Positions 20,588 through 28,049 of a stretch of 32,801 nucleotides of DNA are shown piece after piece. The notes below the pieces were generated by a model, which did not search any database, had not been told where the DNA came from, and saw nothing but the letters and a program-made list of their open reading frames with translations. The position numbers and the translations under genes were made by a program. Location of the stretch: assembly GCA_032119595.1 (NCBI GenBank), contig JAUMBQ010000016.1, forward strand, positions 1-32,801, read 5' to 3'. Position 1 is the first letter of the stretch, and each line of letters begins with the position of its first letter. The DNA is from JAGIBJ01 sp032119595. GTDB taxonomy: Bacteria > Actinomycetota > Thermoleophilia > Solirubrobacterales > Solirubrobacteraceae.

Positions 20588-22855
20588 ATGCGCCACGCCC
20601 AGTTCCTTGGCGCCGTGGTCGGTTTGGTCAGCGTCGTCGCGGCCCAGTCGGCGTCGGCTTCCCCCACCAGCACTCCCGTTTCCGGCATCTCCGCCCCGGG
20701 TGAAACGATCGCGCGCGCCGCCGATGGATCGATGTGGTTGACCGAACCAGCCTCGCCGGGACGGGTGGCACGGGTGGCACCCGGAGGCATCGTCACCGAG
20801 TACACGGGCGGCGTCTCCACCAACCTCACCGCTGGAAGCAAGCCGAACGGCATGGCGATCACGCCGGACGGCTACGCCTGGTTCCTCATGGATGACGGCA
20901 ACAGCGAGGTCGGACGGGTGTCGCTCACGACTGGGGCCGTAGAGACCTTCGCGCTCAATGGCGGCACGCCTACGTCAATCGCGGCTGGGCCTGATGGCAA
21001 CCTCTGGATGTCCGTCGAGGGCATCCTTCTCGCGACCGATTTCATCGTGCGCTACAACGTCGCGGACAAGTCCGCTCACTCGTTCTCGTCGGGGCTCAGC
21101 GCCCTGACGGACCCCGAAACGCTGACGGCCGGCAGCGACGCTTCACTCTCGTTCACTGAGGACGGCTCCCGCGTCGGCCGGATCACGACGACCGGCAGCA
21201 TCAGCTTCCAGTCCGTTGGGGGGACCCCGACCGCGCTTGGAGTCGGACCTACCGGCGACATGTGGTTCTCGCGCGGCACCAAACTCGGGCGGATCGGCAT
21301 CGGCACCACCACGCTGTTCCCGACCGATAACACGCCGACCGCGATCGCGACTGGCCCGGACGGCGCGCTGTGGAGCGCCGCGACCGGCGGCATCATCCGC
21401 GTCGGCGCGGACGGGACCGCGACGACCTTCGCCGCCGGGCTCGACCCCTCGGCCCGCGGCACCGGTTTGGCCGCCGGCCCCGACGGCCGCATGTGGATGA
21501 CGTTGGATCGCGCGCCCCACCTCGTGCGCATCACCGTCCCGCCGCGGATCGTTCAGCCGGTCGGCAATGCGACCTCCGCCACGACCGCCACCGTGACCGT
21601 CGACGTGCGCCCCAACGGTCTGGCGACCACCGCCGAACTCCAGATCAAAGACCTCGACGGCGGATGGAGCACGGTGAGCCAGGCTCCCGCTGGAGACGGG
21701 GTCGACGCGGCTCCCGTGCAGTTCGACCTGGACGGCATCGCCGCAGAGTCGACGACCACGCTCCGGGTTATCGCCACGAACGAGGCCGGATCGGCGACCT
21801 CGCCAGAGTCCGCGTTCTCCACCTCGACGGAGCCACCTCCCACGCCCACGCCAACGCCTGACCCAACTCCGGACCCGACGCCCACGCCGACGCCGGACCC
21901 GACCCCCACGCCGACGCCGGACCCAACCCCCACGCCGACGCCGGACCCGACCCCCACGCCGACGCCGGACCCAACCCCCACGCCGACGCCCGACCCGGAC
22001 CCGACGCCCACGCCGACGCCAGATCCGGACCCCACGCCGACGCCGACGCCGGACCCCACGCCAACGCCGACGCCGGACCCCACGCCAACGCCCACGCCGG
22101 ACCCGACGCCAACGCCGACACCCGAACCGACGCTGTCCCTGGTACCGGTTGCGACCGTCACGCCGACGCCCACTCCGACCCCTGACCCGACGCCGACCGC
22201 TACGCCGGACCCGACGCCAACGCCGACGCCCAGCCCGACCCCCGAGCCCGACCCGACGGTCACGCCGACACCGACCATCGTCCCGGACCTCCTGGTGCTC
22301 GAACCGGTGGTGCCGGCGCCGGTCCAGGGCGACACCGTCGTCGTGAGCCCGATCCGCGGCACCGTGACGTTCCGGGTCCCCGGCTCAACCACCGTCCGTG
22401 CGGTCGATGGGGCTGCATCCATCCCGACCGGCTCGATCGTCGACGCGACCAAGGGCGCCGTTGCCTTGGAGTCGCGTGTCGATGGCGCGGTGCAGGAAGG
22501 CCGCTTCTCCGGCGGCCAGTTCAAGGTGAAGCAGGTCAAGGCGACCGGCATGACCCAGCTGTACCTCAACGAGCCGCTCGACTGCGCGAAGCCCGGCTCC
22601 AAGGCCACCCGGTCGGCCGCGAAGAAGAAGCGCCGGCACGTTTGGGGCGAGGATAAGAAGGGCCGCTTCGAGACGCACGGGAAAGACAGTGTCGCCACCG
22701 TCCGCGGTACGCGCTGGCTCACGACCGATACCTGCGGAGGAACCGTCATCAAGGTGTTCGAGGGCTCCGTGCTGGTCACCCCGCGGCGAGGCAAGGCCAA
22801 GCCCGTGATCGTGCGAGCCGGCGGACGCCACGTGACGCGGCCCGCGAAGCGATGA
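20588..22855 (+). CDS. secreted Vgb-like beta-propeller / PT-repeat stalk / FecR-like protein
   Basis: 755 residues. A signal peptide (1-25, ending ASAS) is followed by a beta-propeller of the virginiamycin-B-lyase (Vgb) or NHL style at about 30-320, with repeats such as GPDGNLWMS, GPTGDMWFS, GPDGALWSA and GPDGRMWMT. Then comes a fibronectin-III-like module (about 322-412), a low-complexity Pro-Thr/Asp-Pro stalk (about 416-562), and a FecR-like C-terminal domain (about 578-755) with GRFETHGKDSVATVRGTRWL and TVIKVFEGSVLVTPRRG. The FecR-like form with this tail is, from memory, frequent in Solirubrobacterales. Its stop overlaps the start of the CHASE2-HD-GYP gene (ATGA). A cell-envelope ligand-sensing or scaffold role is inferred. 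Confidence 0.85.
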   Translation: MRHAQFLGAVVGLVSVVAAQSASASPTSTPVSGISAPGETIARAADGSMWLTEPASPGRVARVAPGGIVTEYTGGVSTNLTAGSKPNGMAITPDGYAWFLMDDGNSEVGRVSLTTGAVETFALNGGTPTSIAAGPDGNLWMSVEGILLATDFIVRYNVADKSAHSFSSGLSALTDPETLTAGSDASLSFTEDGSRVGRITTTGSISFQSVGGTPTALGVGPTGDMWFSRGTKLGRIGIGTTTLFPTDNTPTAIATGPDGALWSAATGGIIRVGADGTATTFAAGLDPSARGTGLAAGPDGRMWMTLDRAPHLVRITVPPRIVQPVGNATSATTATVTVDVRPNGLATTAELQIKDLDGGWSTVSQAPAGDGVDAAPVQFDLDGIAAESTTTLRVIATNEAGSATSPESAFSTSTEPPPTPTPTPDPTPDPTPTPTPDPTPTPTPDPTPTPTPDPTPTPTPDPTPTPTPDPDPTPTPTPDPDPTPTPTPDPTPTPTPDPTPTPTPDPTPTPTPEPTLSLVPVATVTPTPTPTPDPTPTATPDPTPTPTPSPTPEPDPTVTPTPTIVPDLLVLEPVVPAPVQGDTVVVSPIRGTVTFRVPGSTTVRAVDGAASIPTGSIVDATKGAVALESRVDGAVQEGRFSGGQFKVKQVKATGMTQLYLNEPLDCAKPGSKATRSAAKKKRRHVWGEDKKGRFETHGKDSVATVRGTRWLTTDTCGGTVIKVFEGSVLVTPRRGKAKPVIVRAGGRHVTRPAKR
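21833..22275 (+). repeat. coding tandem repeat, Pro-Thr / Asp-Pro stalk
   Basis: A tandem array based on ~24-base units that encode PTPTPTPD-type octapeptides, with variants (DPDPTPTP). It is interrupted at about 22130-22165 by a non-repeat segment (LSLVPVATV) and resumes in looser form. It probably forms an extended, wall-spanning linker, and its near-identical units make length changes by slippage or recombination, and assembly collapse, likely. Confidence 0.85.
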
Positions 22856-24597
22856 CCGGTCGACCCCTGCGACGCATCGTCGGGATCGTCGCAGGCGCGC
22901 TTGCGATCCTCCTCGTGGTACTGCTTGGCGCGACCGGCGTGCTGCGTGGGCTCGAGAACGACGCCATCGACGCTCGCTTCGAACTCCGTGGAGAGCAGCC
23001 GACCGGCGACCTGGCCGTGGTCGCGATCGACGAGCGGACCTTCTCGACGATGGACATCACCTGGCCGATGCGCCGGCGGCTCCACGCACAGATGCTCGAC
23101 GCCCTGAGAGCCGCAGGTGCAGGACGCATCGTCTACGACGTGCAGTTCACCGAGCCGTCCGAGCGCCCGGCCGACGACCTCGCGCTCCTGGATGCCGTGG
23201 AGCGCGCCCCCGGCACGATCCTCGCTACCGGCGAGAGCGACGACCGTGGGCGCACGCGGGTGCTCGGAGGCGACGAGCAGCTCGCAAGCATCGGAGCTCG
23301 GGCCGCCGGCAGCACCTTCCCGTCTGACGAGGGCGCGGTCGTGCGCCGCTACGCACGCGAGAACACCCACCTGGAGTCGCTCGCCACCGCGACCGCTGAA
23401 AGCCTCGGGCGGCCGATCGGCACCGACGCGTTCGATGACGCCGGCGATGCCCTCATTGATTTCCGTGGTCCGACGGGCACCATCCCGACCTACTCGTTCG
23501 TCGATGTGCTGCGCGGACGCATCCCCGCCGAGAAGTTGCGCGGCCGCACCGTCGTCGTCGGAGCCACCGCGCCGGTGCTCCAAGACATCCATCCGACCTC
23601 AGCGGCTGGGCCGCGGCTCATGCCTGGGCCCGAGATCCAGGCGAACGCCATCTGGACCGCGATGCATGGCAATCCGCTGCGCGAGAGCGCGGGCTGGGTT
23701 GGCACGCTGCTCACGGTCCTGCTCGGGATCGTCGGGTCTGCGCTCGTGCTGCGGATCGGGGCCCTGCGTGGGCTCATGGTCGCCGCCGTCCTGACCGCGC
23801 TGTACGTCGGCGCCGCCGTCGCTGCATTCGATGCCGGCACCGTGCTTCCCGTCGCCGCTCCGGTCCTCGCGCTGTTGGTTGCCGCCACGGCAACCGCGTT
23901 GGTCGCGGTCGCCAGTGACCTTGCGATGCGTGCACACCTCGCGCGGTACAGCGCGCAGCTCGAAGACGAAGTCCAGCAGCGGACCGCCGCGCTCGCGTCG
24001 TCGCAGCTCGAGGTCGTTATGCGGTTGGCCCGCGCGGCCGAACTCCGCGACGACGACACTGGCGAGCACATTGACCGCATGAGCGAGATGTGTGGCGAAG
24101 TGGCCCGCGAACTCGGCTTCTCCGATGCCGACTCCGAACTCCTGCGGTACGCAAGCGCGCTCCATGACATCGGCAAGATCGGTGTGCCTGACAACATTCT
24201 CCTCAAGCCAGGCCGGCTCACCGCGGAAGAGTTCGACGTGATGCGCATGCACGTCGTCGCCGGTGCCGAACTGCTCACCGGGTCCGACTCCCCCGTGCTT
24301 CAGCTCGCCGAGGTCGTGGCGCGGACCCACCACGAGAAGTGGGACGGCAGCGGGTACCCGGCGAAACTGAGCGGCGACGACATTCCGTTGCCCGGTCGCA
24401 TCGCGGCCGTCTGCGATGTTTTCGACGCACTCACCCACGAGCGGCCGTACAAGCACGCGTGGTCGATCGAAGACGCCTGCGCTGAGATCATCCGCTGCCG
24501 CGGCGGCCACTTCGACCCGCAGATCGCCGACGCCTTCCTGGCCGTCGTGCAGCGCCAGCACGGCCCGGTCTCGGTCCAGCAGCCGATCGCCGCGTAG
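22852..24597 (+). CDS. CHASE2 - HD-GYP membrane phosphodiesterase
   Basis: 581 residues. TM1 (about 9-31) is followed by an extracytoplasmic CHASE2 domain (35-275; DLAVVAIDERTF, WPMRRRLHAQMLDAL, ARIVYDVQF-like, RGRTVVVGATA), then three TM helices (282-302, 306-326, 331-355), a short coiled coil (ARYSAQLEDEVQQRTAAL) and a cytoplasmic HD-GYP domain (385-570). Metal and catalytic motifs are present: His406, HDIGK with His438-Asp439, His467, HHEKWDGSGYP at 493-503 and Asp522. HD-GYP enzymes hydrolyse c-di-GMP or related dinucleotides; CHASE2 senses an outside signal. Translation is coupled to the FecR-like protein by a 4-bp overlap. Confidence 0.93.
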   Translation: MTGRPLRRIVGIVAGALAILLVVLLGATGVLRGLENDAIDARFELRGEQPTGDLAVVAIDERTFSTMDITWPMRRRLHAQMLDALRAAGAGRIVYDVQFTEPSERPADDLALLDAVERAPGTILATGESDDRGRTRVLGGDEQLASIGARAAGSTFPSDEGAVVRRYARENTHLESLATATAESLGRPIGTDAFDDAGDALIDFRGPTGTIPTYSFVDVLRGRIPAEKLRGRTVVVGATAPVLQDIHPTSAAGPRLMPGPEIQANAIWTAMHGNPLRESAGWVGTLLTVLLGIVGSALVLRIGALRGLMVAAVLTALYVGAAVAAFDAGTVLPVAAPVLALLVAATATALVAVASDLAMRAHLARYSAQLEDEVQQRTAALASSQLEVVMRLARAAELRDDDTGEHIDRMSEMCGEVARELGFSDADSELLRYASALHDIGKIGVPDNILLKPGRLTAEEFDVMRMHVVAGAELLTGSDSPVLQLAEVVARTHHEKWDGSGYPAKLSGDDIPLPGRIAAVCDVFDALTHERPYKHAWSIEDACAEIIRCRGGHFDPQIADAFLAVVQRQHGPVSVQQPIAA

Positions 24598-24615
24598 CCC
24601 CGGCCCGAGCGCTCC

Positions 24616-25554
24616 TCACGGCGCGGGCATCGTGCCGTTGTCTCGGAAGCGTACGGCGGCGGCGCCGAAATCCCGCAAGGACAGTGCGCGGATCATCTGG
24701 AGCGAGGGGCCTCCGGGTGACGGGCGGCCCTGTGGCGAAAGCGTCACGGGGAAGACGCGGCCCGCCTCGAAGCGGCCCTTGGCGTTGAGCGTCACCCGCA
24801 GGATCGCCGATCGGCTCGAAACGCCGCTGGAGCTGAAGTTGCGGTACCCCGCGAAGTTGCTGAGGCTGTAGGCGATCAGGCGCTTTCGGTAGTACTCCAT
24901 GCCGCGCAGCACGTGTGGGCCAGACCCGACCACGAGGTTTGCACCGGCGTCGATCGCCATATGCGCGAACGCCTTCGGGTTCCCGCGGTTCTCGCCGTAG
25001 GCAAACTCACTGGCGCCGGTCACGTGGGTCTTGTCGGCGCCCTCGGCTCCGGCGTGGATGGAAACGACGACCTGATCGGCCTGCGCGTCGGCACGCTTGA
25101 TGAGCGCACGAGCGGCAGTGAAGTCGAGCAGGTTCGACGCCCACGCGTACGGCGCAAACCCGACGAAGGCCACCTTCACTCCCCCAGCGGTCACGTACCC
25201 GATCTGTCCGGGCCGACCGGTCTGCACGATGCCGGCGGCCTTCAGCGCGCTGGCCGTGTCCTGCTGGCCCTGGGCACCGAAGTCGTTGTAGTGATTGTTC
25301 GCACTGCTCGCGACCGTGAATCCGGCGTCCTTGTAGACCTTGCCGAAGCGCTTGGGGGTGCGGAACGCATAGCAGTCGGTCGATCCCGAACCGCATTTGC
25401 TGCCGCCCGCCGAGGTCAGCGTGCCTTCCAGGTTCATGAACAGGATCTGCGACTTGCGGGTCAGCTCGTCGGCGACGGGATCGAGATAGCGGAACGGGTT
25501 CGGCGGAAGCTGAGGCGTATTCCCGAGCATGGTGTCGCCGACGCCCACCGGCAT
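24616..25554 (-). CDS. CapA-family metallophosphatase-like protein without signal peptide
   Basis: 312 residues of the CapA/PgsA family (calcineurin-like fold). Motifs visible: VGDTMLG at the very start, NLEGTLT, SSANNHYNDFGAQG, IHAGAEG, GSGPHVLRGME and YSLSNFAGY. Relatives take part in polyglutamate capsule handling or hydrolyse cell-wall-linked phosphates, and normally have an N-terminal signal and 30-60 residues before the first metal motif. Here the ATG at 25554 is only six codons before VGDTMLG; upstream in frame no ATG, GTG or TTG occurs before a stop. So it is cytoplasmic or N-terminally truncated. Its ATG touches a perfect palindrome. It converges with the CHASE2 gene. Confidence 0.85.
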   Translation of the reverse strand: MPVGVGDTMLGNTPQLPPNPFRYLDPVADELTRKSQILFMNLEGTLTSAGGSKCGSGSTDCYAFRTPKRFGKVYKDAGFTVASSANNHYNDFGAQGQQDTASALKAAGIVQTGRPGQIGYVTAGGVKVAFVGFAPYAWASNLLDFTAARALIKRADAQADQVVVSIHAGAEGADKTHVTGASEFAYGENRGNPKAFAHMAIDAGANLVVGSGPHVLRGMEYYRKRLIAYSLSNFAGYRNFSSSGVSSRSAILRVTLNAKGRFEAGRVFPVTLSPQGRPSPGGPSLQMIRALSLRDFGAAAVRFRDNGTMPAP

Positions 25555-25566
25555 ACACCGGTGTAA
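25553..25566. promoter_or_regulatory. candidate operator ATACACCGGTGTAA
   Basis: Contains the perfect 12-bp palindrome TACACCGGTGTA (25554-25565). It overlaps the start codon of the CapA gene on one strand and a possible -10 box (TAACCT, 25564-25569) of the DoxX-like gene on the other. The symmetry is like TetR-family operators; 10 of 14 bases agree with the site at 17359. Confidence 0.5.
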
Positions 25567-25620
25567 CCTGGCACGCGAAACCGGGCTGGCCGCCCGGCAC
25601 TCTCCCTGAAGGACCCGAAC

Positions 25621-26034
25621 ATGTCACGCGACACCACCCTCCCTGAGCGTCTCTTCGGCCCTCGTACGATCTTCGGGATTTTCGTGGGCGCTGGCGTGCT
25701 TCACCTCGTGAAGCCCGAGCCGTGGGAAGCCGTCGTGCCGCCGCAGCTGCCGTCGAAGCGCGAGCTCGTCTACCTGAGCGGCGTGGCGGAGATCATCGGC
25801 GGTGCGGGCTACCTCTACAAGCCCACGCGCAACCTGTTCTCCTGGTACCTCGTCCTGTTGCTGATCGCCGTCTTCCCGGCCAACATCTACATGGCGCTGG
25901 AGCCCAAGTTCCACAAGATGGTGCCGGGTGGCAAGGCGTCGCTCATGGCGCGGCTTCCGTTGCAGATCGTCGGCATGTGGTGGGTTCGCCGCCTGGCGCA
26001 GCGCACCGCCGCGAAGACGACCGCGGCGTCCTAG
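25621..26034 (+). CDS. DoxX-like membrane protein
   Basis: 137 residues with four hydrophobic helices: about 14-29 (RTIFGIFVGAGVLHLV), 47-65 (LVYLSGVAEIIGGAGYLY), 72-93 (LFSWYLVLLLIAVFPANIYMAL) and 107-120 (LPLQIVGMWWVRRL). The GVAEIIGG and FPANIYMA signatures are typical of the DoxX / DUF family of four-helix membrane proteins, whose members are linked to redox stress or quinone chemistry. An AAGGA site precedes the ATG by 8-9 bases. It converges with the response regulator gene. Confidence 0.85.
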   Translation: MSRDTTLPERLFGPRTIFGIFVGAGVLHLVKPEPWEAVVPPQLPSKRELVYLSGVAEIIGGAGYLYKPTRNLFSWYLVLLLIAVFPANIYMALEPKFHKMVPGGKASLMARLPLQIVGMWWVRRLAQRTAAKTTAAS

Positions 26035-26050
26035 CGGCGCCGCCTCCTGG

Positions 26051-26084
26051 GCCAGCGGCTGACAGCGCGCTACCGGCCGCTGGC
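26051..26084. terminator. 9-bp inverted repeat between convergent genes
   Basis: GCCAGCGGC and GCCGCTGGC pair perfectly around a 16-base loop. The right arm lies in the last codons of the response regulator gene. It could terminate transcription from the DoxX-like gene. Confidence 0.45.
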
Positions 26085-26723
26085 GCTCTGCACGAGCAGG
26101 GCAATCTGCACGCGGTTGTCGACCTCGAGCTTGTCGAGGAGTCGGGAGACGTGGGCCTTGACGGTCGCGACCGAGAGGTGCAGCGTGGCGGCGATTTCGG
26201 CGTTGGAGTGGCCTTGGCCGACCGCGAGCGCGACATCGCGCTCGCGTGGGCTGAGGCTCGCCATGCGTTCGCGGGCGTGGTCGGTGCGGGCGCCCGCATC
26301 AGAGTCCCCGGCGACGAGCGCGATCAACTGACGCGTCACGGTCGGCGAGAGCATGCCGTCGCCGGCGTGGACGAGCTCGATTGCCCGGACGATCTCTGCC
26401 GGCGGCGTGTCCTTCACGAGAAACCCGGCAGCGCCGGCCTGCAGGGCGCGGAGCACGAGCTCGTCGGCGTCGAACGTCGTGAGAACGAGGACCGCTGGCG
26501 GCTGGGGTTGCGCCGACAGGAGGCGGGTCGCGGCGATGCCGTCGAGCACCGGCATGCGGATGTCCATGAGCACGACGTCGGGACGGTGCCGGTCGACGGC
26601 GCCCAGGACGTGGCGGCCATCGTCGACTTCGGCCACGACCTCGAGGCTCGGTGCACCGGCCAGCATCAGCCGGAGCCCGGAGCGGACCAGGGCGTCGTCG
26701 TCGACCAAGAGGACGCGGATCAT
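26070..26723 (-). CDS. NarL/LuxR-family response regulator
   Basis: 217 residues. Receiver domain 1-120 with acidic pocket Asp8-Asp9-Asp10, phosphoacceptor Asp54 (VVLMDIRMP), switch Thr (LTTFDADE) and Lys103-like in LVKDTPP; LuxR-type helix-turn-helix at about 150-212 (LSPRERDVALAVGQGHSNAEIAATLHLSVATVKAHVSRLLDKL). Its ATG overlaps the stop of the histidine kinase gene (ATGA), so the two are made together. It likely controls the divergent ABC exporter operon. Confidence 0.95.
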   Translation of the reverse strand: MIRVLLVDDDALVRSGLRLMLAGAPSLEVVAEVDDGRHVLGAVDRHRPDVVLMDIRMPVLDGIAATRLLSAQPQPPAVLVLTTFDADELVLRALQAGAAGFLVKDTPPAEIVRAIELVHAGDGMLSPTVTRQLIALVAGDSDAGARTDHARERMASLSPRERDVALAVGQGHSNAEIAATLHLSVATVKAHVSRLLDKLEVDNRVQIALLVQSASGR

Positions 26724-27913
26724 CGGGGCAGCCTTGCACGCAGCACGAACGCGCCTTCGGCATCGACGCCATGCTCGAGTGATCCGCCGGCCAGCGACAC
26801 GCGTTCGGCAAGCCCGATCAGGCCGTTCCCGGTCCCAGGCAGCGTGTCCGCGGTACGGACGGCGACGGGCGCGAGGCTGCGGACTTCCACCCGCAGGTCA
26901 CCTTCCGGCACGTCGACGGCGAGGGTCACGGCCGCACCCGGTGCGTGCTTGCGCGCGTTGGTGAGGCCCTCCTGCACGATCCGAAACGCCGTCCGGCCGA
27001 CCGCGGCCGCTGGGGGCGCATCGCCGAGCTCGATCGAAGCGGTGAGTCGCATCCCGGCCGCGCGAGACTCCTCGACGAGCGACGGAAGGTCGGCGAGCGT
27101 CGGCTGGGGCGGCGCCGTGAACGTCTCGCTGCCATCCTCGCGCAGCACGCCGATCACGTCGCGCAGCTCCTCGAGCGCGGTGCGGGCGCTCTCACGAATC
27201 ACGCCGGCCGCTTCCGCGACCTCCTCCGGCGAGGCACCGGAATGAAACTCGAGCGCTCCTGCATGCACCGAGAGCAGCGACAGTCGATGGGCAAGTACAT
27301 CGTGCATCTCGCGGGCAATCCGGCGGCGCTCAGCGGCACGCGCTTCGTCGCCGGCACGGTCGGCTTGGGCCCGCAGCGTCTGCACCAGTTCACGCCTGGC
27401 CCGCACGAAGAGTCCCCATCCAAACACGACGGCCGCCAGCAGCAAGCTCGCGCCGACATCGAACCAATAGTCGCGAGGCGGGTAGAGGAGCGGGTTCACC
27501 ACGGTCCACGTCAACGACAGTGCCGCGACGATGGCCAAATCACGGCCGCGGGCGCGGATCGCGGCGTTGAATGTGGCGGCCAGCGCGGCTCCCGACACGG
27601 TGATCACCAGGAGCGAAACGAGGCCGACGCCGATGCCGACGGTGCCCGGATGGGTACGCCGCCAGCGCAGTGAGGAGACCGCGCCGATGCCGACGACGAC
27701 GGAGACGACGCGAAGCCAGACCGGTTGAAGCGCCCAGGTGTCGGCGAGGGTGGCGGCGCCGATCCCGAACGCGACGATGTACATGACGGTGTCGACGACA
27801 CGGTCGCTGCGCCAGCGATCCTCATCGGGAGCGTCGATCACGACCGCGGGCAACGCGGAGCGCAGCCAGGCGCGGGGCCTGCGAGCGGAACGGTCTGTCA
27901 CCTGGTCTGCCAT
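26720..27913 (-). CDS. NarL-type sensor histidine kinase (HisKA_3)
   Basis: 397 residues from the ATG at 27913. Several membrane helices fill residues about 40-170 (for example TVMYIVAFGIGAATLADTW, VWLRVVSVVVGIGAVS, GIGVGLVSLLVITVSGAALAATF, SLLLAAVVFGWGLFV), with little outside the membrane, which is the intramembrane-sensing type linked to ABC exporters. The HisKA_3 box is RRRIAREMHDVLAHRLSLL with His204; the ATPase has FRIVQEGLTNARKHAPG (N box) and GTGNGLIGLAERV (G box). The open frame upstream to 28186 is not protein-like. It phosphorylates the regulator that follows. Confidence 0.94.
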   Translation of the reverse strand: MADQVTDRSARRPRAWLRSALPAVVIDAPDEDRWRSDRVVDTVMYIVAFGIGAATLADTWALQPVWLRVVSVVVGIGAVSSLRWRRTHPGTVGIGVGLVSLLVITVSGAALAATFNAAIRARGRDLAIVAALSLTWTVVNPLLYPPRDYWFDVGASLLLAAVVFGWGLFVRARRELVQTLRAQADRAGDEARAAERRRIAREMHDVLAHRLSLLSVHAGALEFHSGASPEEVAEAAGVIRESARTALEELRDVIGVLREDGSETFTAPPQPTLADLPSLVEESRAAGMRLTASIELGDAPPAAAVGRTAFRIVQEGLTNARKHAPGAAVTLAVDVPEGDLRVEVRSLAPVAVRTADTLPGTGNGLIGLAERVSLAGGSLEHGVDAEGAFVLRARLPR

Positions 27914-28049
27914 CGCGTGAGCCCAGCGTAAGCGAGTGCCCGTGCTCGGACCCCCTACCAAAGTCGCGGTTTGACCCCGGTCCCTGGGCGATCGCGTCGT
28001 AGCCCAGAGACCCTGGCCGGGATGGCGGCCGGCCGTGAGTCTGCGGTCC

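Noticed and set aside
18985..20862. Minus-strand ORF of 625 codons across the cyclase
   Set aside because: Antisense shadow in GC-rich DNA. The plus strand has signal peptide, cyclase motifs and promoter boxes; the minus reading is Arg/Gly-rich without domains.
21833..22275. CRISPR-like array
   Set aside because: The repeats are contiguous in-frame codons without unique spacers and encode a Pro-Thr stalk.
21553..23592. Long minus-strand ORF of 679 codons rich in Gly-Val-Gly-Ser repeats
   Set aside because: It is the antisense of the Pro-Thr repeat and of the CHASE2 gene; the GVGVGSG pattern is just the complement of the plus-strand repeat, and the plus-strand frames have recognisable domains.
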